Part shown: positions 16,605 through 23,869 of the stretch, piece after piece
Numbering within the stretch: the stretch's first letter is position 1
Layout: each line of letters starts with the position of its first letter
DNA from: CAYHGV01 sp964356135
GTDB lineage: Bacteria > Hydrothermota > Tepidihabitantia > CAYHGV01
Direction: 5' to 3'
NCBI GenBank assembly: GCA_964356135.1
Contig: CAYHGV010000033.1
Span: 1 to 27,925 of the forward strand
Length of the DNA: 27,925 nt
The notes under the pieces: model-generated
What the model was told of the DNA's origin: nothing
The model's database searches: none
The model's input: only the letters and a program-made list of their open reading frames with translations
Program-made: the position numbers and the translations under genes

Positions 16605-16866
16605 CCATCCCCCTTTCGCTTGCTGTCTAATGATACCCTACCTCCCGGCTTCGTCAATACTCGGGGTATTGATGGTAAATTTGACTCCTGGTTGAATGGT
16701 TAAATTGTATCTTTCTTCCTCACCTATTTTATAGTTTCATGAAAACTCTTAAAAACAATATTTTATCACAAAGAAATAATTTGTCGAATTTTCAAGTCTC
16801 TTCCTTGTGTGTTCTTTGTGCCCTCTGTGGTTAAAAAGACTTTTTCGATTCCCTTGCTTCTTGCTA
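16605..16866. repeat. gene-free A+T-rich gap with short periodic repeats
   Basis: No gene is supported here. The gap contains a TGGTTAAA-type stretch (GGTTGAATGGTTAAATTG, near 16689) and a 9-base-period segment at about 16803-16832, with units such as TGTTCTTTG and TGCCCTCTG. The second segment is the opposite-strand form of the CACGGAAGA repeat found at 21758-21811. Confidence 0.45.
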
Positions 16867-16894
16867 TTGACAAAAACGAAATAGCCGGTATAAA
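16867..16894 (+). promoter_or_regulatory. promoter for the Cys-repeat protein gene
   Basis: Exact TTGACA (16867-16872), 16 bases, TATAAA (16889-16894). The predicted message would begin near 16901 with a hairpin (CCCGC...GCGGG, 16904-16919), followed at once by AAAGGAGG and the ATG at 16933. The hairpin may stabilise the 5' end. Confidence 0.75.
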
Positions 16895-16932
16895 TTATTA
16901 ATTCCCGCTCTCGGGCGGGGAAAGGAGGCGAT

Positions 16933-19071
16933 ATGCGTAAGAATAAAAGTAACCTCGGGCTTTTCGGTCTGATGCTGTTGCTTATTGGAGGGCAAACCCT
17001 GGCACAATCATGGATAATTGAAAAAGGACCGATGCCCCCTGGGTTCCTAACCCAAGAAGACTTATGCACCTTCACCATCACAGCGCCCGAACCGATGCAG
17101 GTGTATGTGGTTGCCACTGCCACCGGCGCTAAACTTGGAAAAATCGCCGAAGTCACGACCGAGGTTTTCAGCGTGAATGCCGGTGTCAATACCTACTCTA
17201 CCGCCAACAGTCCACCAATCAGCAAAATCTGGATTGCGCCCCAGGTCGAGGGGATTATAAAACAGACCGGAATGTTTCCAGAAGATTACTACACCATTTT
17301 CGTTAAGCTCTTTGCCCACGACAACTCGTTACTGGACGATGACCAGCTCAACCAACAAGTCCGATACCCGCAGATCAGGCTTATCGCCCCCGAAAAAGGT
17401 TCTTTGCTTACCGAGCGCAATCCGATTTTCCAGTGGTCAATTATTGGGGAGATCCTTCGGAGACTATGGGAGGAACTTACATACCCCTATGAGCTACGGA
17501 TCTGCGAGGTAATGCCTGGTCAGATCAGCTCCGATGCCATCAATAACATTCCCCATTTTACCCAGAAAATAAAACCGACCTCGTTTCGCTATCCGGTCGG
17601 TGCAAAAGCCTTCGAAGCCGGCAAAAATTATTGCTGGCAGGTCAAACTTCTTGCCCAGAACTTCCCGATTGTCGCAAGTGAAATCTGGCTGTTCGGGTTC
17701 GGGCAAGCGGCTGCGGTCGAGTCCTGCAAGTACTATATCGACGAAAAAGGACAGATGTGGCACTCACTCGGCCGGGTCGGTCAGATAGGAATCCGTCCGG
17801 ATTCCTGCCATTACGTCCTGACCAAAGACACCACCATGTACCACGCGGATGGACAGAAATGGACTCCGGTAACTGCTGATTCCTGTACCTTTATTATAGC
17901 AGACAATGGTGTATTCCATTTTAACGGCTGGTACTGGCACCAGATAGCGGTAGGAACGTGCGACTGCATTTTAACCAAAAACGGTATGTTCCATTTTAAC
18001 GGCTCTGCCTGGGAAGCGGTAAAGCCCGATAGCTGCACCTATGTCCTGGTCAAAGATGAAAAAGGCGAAAAAGAGATGCAGCATGCCGATGGTTCATCCT
18101 GGACGGTCGTAACATTTGAAAAATGTAAATACGTTCGCACCAAGTTCGGTATGTACCACTTTAACGGCAAAACCTGGGATCTGATAACCGTAAAGGAATG
18201 CACCGGCATCCGTGCCGAAAATGGTATGTTCCATTTTAATGGTAAAGACTGGATTGCCCAAAAACCGGATAGCTGCCGTTATTTCCTCGCTTCCGACCCG
18301 GTTAACAAGAAAAACGCGATGTATCACGGCGATGGCCAAAAATGGAATCCGGTAACCTTCGAAAAATGCAAATATATCCGTGCACTGAACGGCATGTTCC
18401 ATTTCAACGGCAAGACCTGGGACCTGATAACTGTTAAAACATGCACCGCCATTCTTGCCGAGAACGGTATGTTCCATTTTAAGGACACGGCCTGGGTAGC
18501 AGTAAAACCGGATAGCTGCACCTACATACTCGTTTCCGACCCGGTCAAAAAAGAGATGAAAATGTATCATGCCGACGGCAAAACCTGGCAGGCAGTGACA
18601 GTTCCGGTCTGCCACTATATTAAAGCCTACAACGGCTTGTTCCACTTTGGGCCCAGAGGGTGGGTTCCGGTCTCTTTACCGTTATGCAAATACATCAAAG
18701 CGGACAACGGCATGTTCCACTCAAAAGGCGGGGGGCAATGGGAAGTTGTTCCCGGTTATTACTGCAAATGGATTGAAGCGGTAAACGGTTGGTTCCACCA
18801 CGACGGCAGCACCTGGAACCCGGCTGATAGCTGTAACTACCGGTTCGAAATAACTGGATCCAGCCCGACTGAAATCAAAGGCAAACTATGGCATCACAAT
18901 GGCAAACGCTGGACTGCGGTAGTGTCGAAAAGTATCCCGATCGACAAGCCGAAGAACTGCCCAACCTGCACCTACTATTTTGTGCCAACGATGACGGCGA
19001 ATGAATATATTCTCTTTCACTGCGTTAAGGATAACCAGCCGGTGGAGATAACGCGGATTAGATTAGAGTAA
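16933..19071 (+). CDS. secreted protein of about fourteen Cys/His-containing 25-31-residue repeats
   Basis: The 712-residue protein has a signal peptide (hydrophobic LGLFGLMLLLIGG, cleavage near TLAQ-S at 25). Residues 26-255 look like one or two beta-sandwich domains; the second (QIRLIAPEKGSLLTERNPIFQW to KNYCWQVKLL) resembles fibronectin-like domains of FCB secreted proteins. Residues 265-640 are repeats of the form C-x-Y-I-x-x-x-N-G-M-F-H-F-N-G-x-x-W-x-x-V. Cys residues fall at 265, 292, 318, 343/345, 368, 398, 423, 448, 479, 504, 529, 560, 585, 611 and 634. Spacings of 30-31, 25 and 25 recur, giving an 80-81-residue super-repeat. A CPTC motif (676-679) and C697 close the protein. No FlgD tail is present. 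AAAGGAGG precedes the ATG. I do not recognise the repeat family; metal or cofactor binding, or inter-repeat disulfides, are guesses. Confidence 0.85.
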   Translation: MRKNKSNLGLFGLMLLLIGGQTLAQSWIIEKGPMPPGFLTQEDLCTFTITAPEPMQVYVVATATGAKLGKIAEVTTEVFSVNAGVNTYSTANSPPISKIWIAPQVEGIIKQTGMFPEDYYTIFVKLFAHDNSLLDDDQLNQQVRYPQIRLIAPEKGSLLTERNPIFQWSIIGEILRRLWEELTYPYELRICEVMPGQISSDAINNIPHFTQKIKPTSFRYPVGAKAFEAGKNYCWQVKLLAQNFPIVASEIWLFGFGQAAAVESCKYYIDEKGQMWHSLGRVGQIGIRPDSCHYVLTKDTTMYHADGQKWTPVTADSCTFIIADNGVFHFNGWYWHQIAVGTCDCILTKNGMFHFNGSAWEAVKPDSCTYVLVKDEKGEKEMQHADGSSWTVVTFEKCKYVRTKFGMYHFNGKTWDLITVKECTGIRAENGMFHFNGKDWIAQKPDSCRYFLASDPVNKKNAMYHGDGQKWNPVTFEKCKYIRALNGMFHFNGKTWDLITVKTCTAILAENGMFHFKDTAWVAVKPDSCTYILVSDPVKKEMKMYHADGKTWQAVTVPVCHYIKAYNGLFHFGPRGWVPVSLPLCKYIKADNGMFHSKGGGQWEVVPGYYCKWIEAVNGWFHHDGSTWNPADSCNYRFEITGSSPTEIKGKLWHHNGKRWTAVVSKSIPIDKPKNCPTCTYYFVPTMTANEYILFHCVKDNQPVEITRIRLE
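17725..18849 (+). repeat. in-frame tandem repeats inside the Cys-repeat gene
   Basis: Coding repeats of 75-93 bases form super-repeats of 240-243 bases. Equivalent Cys codons lie at 18034, 18274 and 18517. The phrase GGTATGTTCCATTTTAA recurs nearly unchanged near 17983, 18224 and 18467, so copying is recent enough to be visible in DNA. Confidence 0.8.
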
Positions 19072-19084
19072 ACGACATCAATTC

Positions 19085-19196
19085 TTAAAGTCAATGCAAA
19101 ATGAAGAATGAAAAGTAGAAAATGCAAAAACAAAAATAGACCACGGAAGACACGGATAACAGTTGAGAAGAGTTAAATGGTTAAATAAAATTTAAT
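19085..19196. repeat. gap holding three dispersed repeat types side by side
   Basis: This gap contains AATGCAAAATGAAGAATG-type sequence (near 19093), then CCACGGAAGACACGGATAAC (near 19141), then GTTAAATGGTTAAATAAAA (near 19170). Each type also occurs in other gaps of the window (21738-21831, 16689, 12452). No gene is supported. Confidence 0.5.
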
Positions 19197-19208
19197 TAAC
19201 AGGTACAG

Positions 19209-19583
19209 TTAGTCGTGCCGGGCAATGGCGCCCAAAAGTATCGACAGACCGATCAAAATAATGAATATCGGCCAGACCCGACCCCAGTTAAGCCCGAACA
19301 GGAAGACGAGCGCGACCGCAGTAATTATCAATCCGCCGCCGATTGAACCCGCCACCGACCGGGTGAAGCGTCTTGTACGCCGGAAGTTTGTAACCGCGGC
19401 ACCGAACGAACCCGCCGCCGGGATGAATATAAAAAGCGCCCACCAGTTGTGGAGTGATGCTACACCTGCAATCTTGAGAATAAAAAAAAGACCGATCAGA
19501 ATAAATGTGATACCGACCCAGAGTGATCCGGTGTTCCAGTGGCGCTTATCGTTACGCTCGGATGGTTCTTGAGTTTCATTCAT
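19209..19583 (-). CDS. small membrane protein, DUF5668/LiaI-like
   Basis: The 124-residue protein has a polar N-terminus (to about residue 18) and four hydrophobic segments: LWVGITFILIGLFFIL, a second around WWALFIFIPAAGSFG, a third around GGGLIITAVALVFLFG, and a last around WPIFIILIGLSILLGA. An RRTRRFTRS basic loop lies between the second and third. The repeated G-x-I-L-I-G pattern is typical of the membrane modules that accompany LiaF-like proteins. AAGGAGGAG lies seven bases before the ATG. The gene is last in a row of three similar membrane genes (65-base gap to the previous one). Function is unknown; in the Lia system such proteins sense cell-envelope stress. Confidence 0.7.
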   Translation of the reverse strand: MNETQEPSERNDKRHWNTGSLWVGITFILIGLFFILKIAGVASLHNWWALFIFIPAAGSFGAAVTNFRRTRRFTRSVAGSIGGGLIITAVALVFLFGLNWGRVWPIFIILIGLSILLGAIARHD

Positions 19584-19648
19584 GAATCTCCTCCTTACCT
19601 ATGAGCTAAAGATGAACTTCTAATTTTAGACGGAGGCATCAGTACCAC

Positions 19649-20182
19649 TTACCGTGCCGATATGTGAACCCCACCAAAGACCGAGGAAACATCAAGCAGC
19701 AGATAGGGCTTCGCTTCATCGAGATTGGACGACTTCCAGATATGTTCGCCGAAAGCAAGTCCATGTCCATCCGGCAGCCGAATCCCGGCAAAAGCCGAAC
19801 TTGCCCGGATCTTCATCGGCATCTTGGCGTCGATCGTAATTATGCAGCCTCCGAAGGCGGTATTGACTTCGACCCGGATCGTCTGATCCTGAAGGATAAA
19901 TCCCGTTAGATCGATGTCACCGCGCCCAAACAGAATTTCATGACGGTCTTCCGGGCGGACTGACCCAATCCGCCGGTCTTCAAACCTTCCGGCTCGGCGG
20001 CGACCGCCCCAGCGGCGCCAGCCGACGAGAATGCGGATGCCAATGTAAAAAAAGAGCACCGCTAAAAAAAACTGAAAGATGTGAATATGAATTCCAAACA
20101 CGTTACCTAGCAACAGGGCGATACCGAACAGAATTAATACGACCCCCCAGAAAATGCTGTTCAACAGGAAACCATGTCTCAT
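19649..20182 (-). CDS. LiaF-like membrane protein, paralog 1
   Basis: The 177-residue protein has two N-terminal transmembrane helices (IFWGVVLILFGIALLL and FFLAVLFFYIGIRILVG). An Arg-rich linker (WRRWGGRRRAGRFEDRR) follows, then a C-terminal beta-rich domain of the LiaF/toastrack kind: ILFGRGDIDLTGFILQDQ, VEVNTAFGGCIITID, IRASSAFAGIRLPDG and DVSSVFGGVHIS. The repeated AFGG/AFAG/VFGG turns mark the fold. In Firmicutes LiaF restrains the LiaS kinase; no kinase or response regulator is present nearby. AAAGGAG precedes the ATG by eight bases. It is clearly homologous to the next upstream gene. Confidence 0.78.
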   Translation of the reverse strand: MRHGFLLNSIFWGVVLILFGIALLLGNVFGIHIHIFQFFLAVLFFYIGIRILVGWRRWGGRRRAGRFEDRRIGSVRPEDRHEILFGRGDIDLTGFILQDQTIRVEVNTAFGGCIITIDAKMPMKIRASSAFAGIRLPDGHGLAFGEHIWKSSNLDEAKPYLLLDVSSVFGGVHISAR

Positions 20183-20217
20183 GGTGAATGCTCCTTTGTT
20201 TGTCCCTTTAGCTACCC

Positions 20218-20240
20218 TTCACGGCCAAGCCGGTCGTGAA
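20218..20240 (-). repeat. hairpin between the two LiaF-like genes
   Basis: On the minus strand TTCACG ... CGTGAA closes a stem of six pairs plus three more beyond one mismatch. It is not followed by a U-run, so a strong terminator is unlikely. It could modulate expression between the paralogs or protect mRNA. Confidence 0.3.
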
Positions 20241-20267
20241 AAATCCGGCATTCATCGAGAACCCTCG

Positions 20268-20828
20268 TTACCCTGAGTCCGGTTGCGGCACCGCGTGCCG
20301 GGTAATCGGCAGTAGTTCAAGTTTACCGAATACAACCGATGTTTTGATCAGTAGATATGGTTTACGTTCGTCAAAGCTGCCGCTCCGATAGGTCGAAGAA
20401 CCAAAATTGATGCTCGTGCTGTCCGGCATCAACGCTTCGGCAAACGCCGCACTGATTTCGACCCGAACCGGCATCGTTGAGTCAATCCGGAGTCGACCGG
20501 TGCCAAAGACGATGTTGACTTCTGCGCGCACCACCTGGTCTTTCAATTCGAACTGGGTCAAATCAATGTCAGTCTGTCCGAATATGACGTCGTAATCAGT
20601 CATCGCCGAGCCCGAGACGGTGATCATCTCCGAACCGCGGGCGATATGACCGTGATGTGACCGGCCGGAAGAACCGATAAGAAACGAAATTCCAAGATAG
20701 ATGAAAAACAGAGCGAAGAAGATGCGAATGAAAGGAATGCGGGTCCTGAAGATAAAATTCAAGATGAGACCAATACCCAGGAGAATGAGCGCTCCACTCC
20801 AGAAAAGACCGCTAAAGATAAAACTCAT
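20268..20828 (-). CDS. LiaF-like membrane protein, paralog 2
   Basis: The 186-residue protein has two N-terminal membrane helices (LFWSGALILLGIGLILNF and IFFALFFIYLGISFLIG). A short His/Gly linker (GRSHHGHIARG) follows, then the LiaF-type beta domain: VIFGQTDIDLTQFELKDQ, AEVNIVFGTGRLRID, VEISAAFAEALMPDS and IKTSVVFGKLELLP. It shares FGxxDIDLT, a VEVN/AEVN strand and the KPYLL segment with paralog 1, so the two probably arose by duplication. CGGAGGTGCAGT precedes the ATG. The upstream neighbour on the same strand is the DUF59 gene, 113 bases away, with a CTACCGA/TCGGTAG dyad (20875-20881, 20924-20930) in the gap. Role inferred only from the fold: envelope-stress sensing or membrane organisation. 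Confidence 0.78.
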   Translation of the reverse strand: MSFIFSGLFWSGALILLGIGLILNFIFRTRIPFIRIFFALFFIYLGISFLIGSSGRSHHGHIARGSEMITVSGSAMTDYDVIFGQTDIDLTQFELKDQVVRAEVNIVFGTGRLRIDSTMPVRVEISAAFAEALMPDSTSINFGSSTYRSGSFDERKPYLLIKTSVVFGKLELLPITRHAVPQPDSG

Positions 20829-20941
20829 ACTGCACCTCCGATATCGCAGTTATGCACGGCGTGGTTTGCTGGTTCTACCGATAATCCAGGAGAGTTGACA
20901 AAACTTAAGGAAGCAATCGAAGGTCGGTAGCTGTTTTATTG

Positions 20942-21238
20942 CTACACCCCGAATTTTTCTTTCAAGCTCTGCGCCATTTTTTCCGGTGTCCAGGGCGGGT
21001 CCCACACCAAATCGACCCGAGCTGCTTTCACTCCCTCCAGCTTTTCGACTTCTTTTTGGGCAGCCTGGGTGAGATGGGAGTGGAGAGGACAACCCGGGGT
21101 GGTCATCGTCATCTTGACCATGACCGTTTCGTCGGTTATCTGGACATCATAAATTAAACCCAAATCGACAATATTGATCCCCAATTCCGGGTCAAGCACA
21201 TTAGCCAGTGCGGTCAGTACCGCCTCTTTTGTTATCAT
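20942..21238 (-). CDS. DUF59/MIP18-family (SufT-like) metal-sulfur cluster assembly protein
   Basis: The 98-residue protein belongs to the DUF59 family, whose members (SufT, PaaD-like, MIP18) help mature Fe-S proteins in the cytosol. Hallmarks are LDPELGINIVDLGLIYDV near the N-terminus, the conserved cysteine in TTPGCPLHSHL, and VDLVWDPPWTPEKM near the C-terminus. Length is normal for a single-domain member. AAAGGAG lies before the ATG. Its start overlaps the stop of the upstream flavodoxin gene by four bases (ATGA), so the two are translationally coupled and probably work in a linked redox or Fe-S process. That link is inference. Confidence 0.9.
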   Translation of the reverse strand: MITKEAVLTALANVLDPELGINIVDLGLIYDVQITDETVMVKMTMTTPGCPLHSHLTQAAQKEVEKLEGVKAARVDLVWDPPWTPEKMAQSLKEKFGV

Positions 21239-21678
21239 GGTTTACTCCTTTCTTCGATTTTTTTTGCTACCGCTATACCGAACGTCCGGCACTGTTTCGA
21301 TGCCGCATCACCCGGGCGCCGTTCAATGCGTAATCCCGGTTTTAAAACCTTCGCTCCTAAAGCGGTCAATATTTCATCAATTTTTATTACCGCTTCGCCA
21401 TTCCAGCCGTAAGAACCGAAAGCAGCACTAACTTTGTCTCTCAGTAACTCCGGGCTCAATGCCTTAAGAAAATCATTAACCGCTACGACCATATCCCGAT
21501 AATAGGTGGGTGAGCCGACCAGGATTCCATCGATACCGGCTACGTCTTCAGCGCGTGCATAGAACGCTTCTTTGATTATAACCTCAGCACCGACCGATGT
21601 AACCCCTTCGGCGATCGCCGTTGCAATCAGCGCGGTATTGCCGGTGCGGGTAGCATAGACTATCAAAACCTTCGCCAT
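21235..21678 (-). CDS. flavodoxin domain protein
   Basis: The 147-residue protein is a single flavodoxin domain binding FMN and acting as a small electron carrier or NAD(P)H-linked reductase module. The FMN phosphate loop is YATRTGNTALIA (residues 8-19). The isoalloxazine-side loops are GSPTYYRDM and GSYGWNGEA, the latter typical of the flavodoxin domains of flavodiiron (FprA-like) proteins, though no metallo-lactamase domain is attached. No Shine-Dalgarno sequence precedes the ATG. A TTGACA-N16-TACTAT promoter ends six bases upstream, suggesting a leaderless message. The gene leads a coupled pair with the DUF59 gene and possibly a longer unit with the LiaF-like genes. Confidence 0.92.
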   Translation of the reverse strand: MAKVLIVYATRTGNTALIATAIAEGVTSVGAEVIIKEAFYARAEDVAGIDGILVGSPTYYRDMVVAVNDFLKALSPELLRDKVSAAFGSYGWNGEAVIKIDEILTALGAKVLKPGLRIERRPGDAASKQCRTFGIAVAKKIEERSKP

Positions 21679-21684
21679 CGGCGT

Positions 21685-21712
21685 ATAGTAGAGAGAGACG
21701 ACTTTTTGTCAA
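21685..21712 (-). promoter_or_regulatory. candidate leaderless promoter of the flavodoxin operon
   Basis: On the minus strand TTGACA (21707-21712), 16 bases, TACTAT (21685-21690), six bases (ACGCCG), then ATG at 21678. The -10 matches four of six positions. The layout is the same as for dnaE and implies transcription starts at or next to the initiation codon. Confidence 0.6.
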
Positions 21713-21737
21713 TACTACGGAAAAGAATAAAAGGAAT

Positions 21738-21831
21738 CAATGCAAAATAAAAAAAATCACGGAAGACACCGAAGACACGGAAAAAAGATTGGACCACAAA
21801 GGACACAGAGGACCAATGCAAAATGCAAAAT
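21738..21831. repeat. 9-base-period intergenic repeat
   Basis: The units CACGGAAGA, CACCGAAGA and CACGGAAAA are contiguous (21758-21784), and CCACAAAGG, ACACAGAGG follow (21794-21811). AATGCAAAAT motifs flank both sides (near 21738 and 21814). The remaining gap to 21936 is A-rich without a supported gene. Confidence 0.6.
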
Positions 21832-21936
21832 TTACAATATAGAAGACGACTTATTTACCCCCCAAAAGAAACGGAGAAATAAATGGTCGTCAATACAAAG
21901 GCATGAGCCTAACTGAATATTGGACTTGCAGTATTT

Positions 21937-22551
21937 TTAAGGAGTAACGGTAAATCCGATAGCAATTCCCGGGTGTTCGGTTTCAGCCAGTTGTAATTCT
22001 AAAAGCAGATTCAGCCATTCAGACACAGCCCTGATGCCTCCTAAGGTAAATCCCAGTTCGGTCTCATAATACCCATCAGCATGTTGCCAGTAGGTAAAGC
22101 TTATCCCGCAATAGAGCGCCCATTTCTTTTGCTGACCATATTTATCTACTATCAATGAACTCTTAAAGAGATAAGGAAAAGTTTCTTCACCAACGTTTTC
22201 GCGAGGAATTTCTGCCTCTATATTTAATGCCAGATTTAATGGCCGTTTAATAAATCGAACCTTAGTATCCATTCCCCAAATCGGAGCTTGAAAGTCAGTC
22301 ATCGCACCTAATTTTATGCCCAAGTCCCAAAAAGGGGTAAAGCCGTAGCGTATTTGTGCAAATCTTCCAATCATATTTTCTCCAACCGTAAGAATCCAGA
22401 GTTGGTCATATTCACCTAAGGATATCTTTCCCTTATCGGTGGTTTGAGCCGGTTGATAGAGACCAGACAGTTGTCCAAAGCAAGGAGTGATTCCTAAAAC
22501 CCCGATGACTAAACTAATAGTTATGACTATCGTAACCTTCATTGTCTGCAT
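21937..22551 (-). CDS. secreted protein, predicted small outer-membrane barrel
   Basis: The 204-residue product has a signal peptide (MKVTIVITISLVIGVLGITPCFG). Alternating, aromatic-rich strands follow: QIRYGFTPFWDLGIKLGAM, KWALYCGISFTYWQHADGYYETELGFTLGGIRA and LNLLLELQLAETE, ending in a hydrophobic strand AIGFTVTP. This looks like an outer-membrane beta-barrel of about eight or more strands, but I recognise no named family. There are two possible starts, three codons apart (22551 and 22542); neither has a strong Shine-Dalgarno sequence. It lies 75 bases downstream of the PQQ-type propeller gene on the same strand. Confidence 0.6.
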   Translation of the reverse strand: MQTMKVTIVITISLVIGVLGITPCFGQLSGLYQPAQTTDKGKISLGEYDQLWILTVGENMIGRFAQIRYGFTPFWDLGIKLGAMTDFQAPIWGMDTKVRFIKRPLNLALNIEAEIPRENVGEETFPYLFKSSLIVDKYGQQKKWALYCGISFTYWQHADGYYETELGFTLGGIRAVSEWLNLLLELQLAETEHPGIAIGFTVTP

Positions 22552-22626
22552 CCAGGTAGAAATTTATTAACTCGCACTACCAAAGAATACGCAAGAAATC
22601 CGAACTTAAATTGTTACGACCGACTG

Positions 22627-23727
22627 CTATTTGCCGGTCAGCGCATAAACATTCGTATCATAAGAACCCACATAGACCGTACCATCCGGACCGATCGCGG
22701 GTGAAGATACGATCATATCATCGGTTTTAAACCGCCACTTCTCGGTTCCATCCGGGTTGATGGCGTACAGGTTCGAATCCATCGAGCCCACATAAATCAC
22801 CCCTTGGTTATCGATTGCCGGTGAAGACGCCAAACCGCCGTGGGTATCGAACTGCCACTTCTTGGAACCATTCGGATTAACGGCATACAGACATGAATCT
22901 AACGAACCAAAATAAATCGTCCCGTCGCTGCCGATGGCGGGTGATGAAGAAACCCAACCCTGGGTTTTAAACTCCCAGCGCTTGCCACCGTTGGAATTTA
23001 AGGCGTAGAGACTGGAATCCGAGGAACCGATATAAACTACGCCGTTACCGATTGCAGGGGAAGATACGACACCCCGTTTCGTCTCAAATCGCCAGCGCCG
23101 GGAACCGGTGGCAGCATTCACCCCGTAGACACGGTAGTCAGAGCACCCCAGATACAGGTTACCATTGTCATCAATCGCCGGCGCACCGACGATCGGTGCC
23201 GCGGCGCCGTCAACCTTAAACCGCCACTTTTCGGTTCCATCCGGATTCATCGCAAAAAGGTAGAGATCGGAAGACCCAATATAAATGACTCCATCCGACC
23301 CAATGGTTGGTACTGCTTCCCCGATATTGCTCGGCGGATTGAACTGCCATTTTTTACCGCCGTCGGGATTGAGGGCGTAGAAACTGCCGGCACCGAAATA
23401 GACGACTCCATCTTTGCTTAACGCCGCAGCCGAGAAAACCATCTTTTCGGCATTGAACTTCCATTTCTGAGAACCATCGGCTTTTATTGCGTAAAAACAT
23501 GAGTCGAGTGATCCGATATAAACCGTTCCATCGCTGCCCACGACCGCCGAAGAAGAAACCGGGCCATTTGTTTTGAACTTCCATTTTACGGTCGTTTGGG
23601 CCGGACCGGCAGCATCGCTGCGGCCGGAATGGGCAGGATCATGCCGGAAAATTGGCCATGGGGATTGCGCTAAAACCGGACCAAAGCTAAAAACCAGTAC
23701 CGCCAAACCGAAAATAGTTCGCTTCAC
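22627..23727 (-). CDS. secreted PQQ-type beta-propeller repeat protein
   Basis: The 366-residue protein has a signal peptide (KRTIFGLAVLVFSFGPVLA) and then about eight blades of 38-40 residues. Each blade follows SSPAIG-x-DGTVYIGS-x-DS-x-LYA-x-NPDG-x-KWRFKT, the PQQ/quinoprotein-like propeller repeat seen in BamB-like and uncharacterised secreted proteins. No catalytic domain is attached, so a structural or binding role is more likely than dehydrogenase activity. The start is GTG, with GGAAGGAGG seven or so bases before it. The blades are also similar at DNA level, showing internal duplication. The 142-base gap upstream contains no gene. Confidence 0.88.
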   Translation of the reverse strand: MKRTIFGLAVLVFSFGPVLAQSPWPIFRHDPAHSGRSDAAGPAQTTVKWKFKTNGPVSSSAVVGSDGTVYIGSLDSCFYAIKADGSQKWKFNAEKMVFSAAALSKDGVVYFGAGSFYALNPDGGKKWQFNPPSNIGEAVPTIGSDGVIYIGSSDLYLFAMNPDGTEKWRFKVDGAAAPIVGAPAIDDNGNLYLGCSDYRVYGVNAATGSRRWRFETKRGVVSSPAIGNGVVYIGSSDSSLYALNSNGGKRWEFKTQGWVSSSPAIGSDGTIYFGSLDSCLYAVNPNGSKKWQFDTHGGLASSPAIDNQGVIYVGSMDSNLYAINPDGTEKWRFKTDDMIVSSPAIGPDGTVYVGSYDTNVYALTGK

Positions 23728-23869
23728 AAAGCCTCCTTCCGAATTTAGTTGTCATTACTATATTCCATTTGAAACCAGAACGCTGTCTTTCCGTAGCTTT
23801 CCCGCTCTCGGCTATAATAATATCTCATGGTCAACCCAATAAGATACATGATCCATTGATCTCACCGGG

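Noticed and set aside
17725..18849. Possible CRISPR or satellite array
   Set aside because: The repeats are in-frame coding units with a protein consensus and no unique spacers of fixed length.
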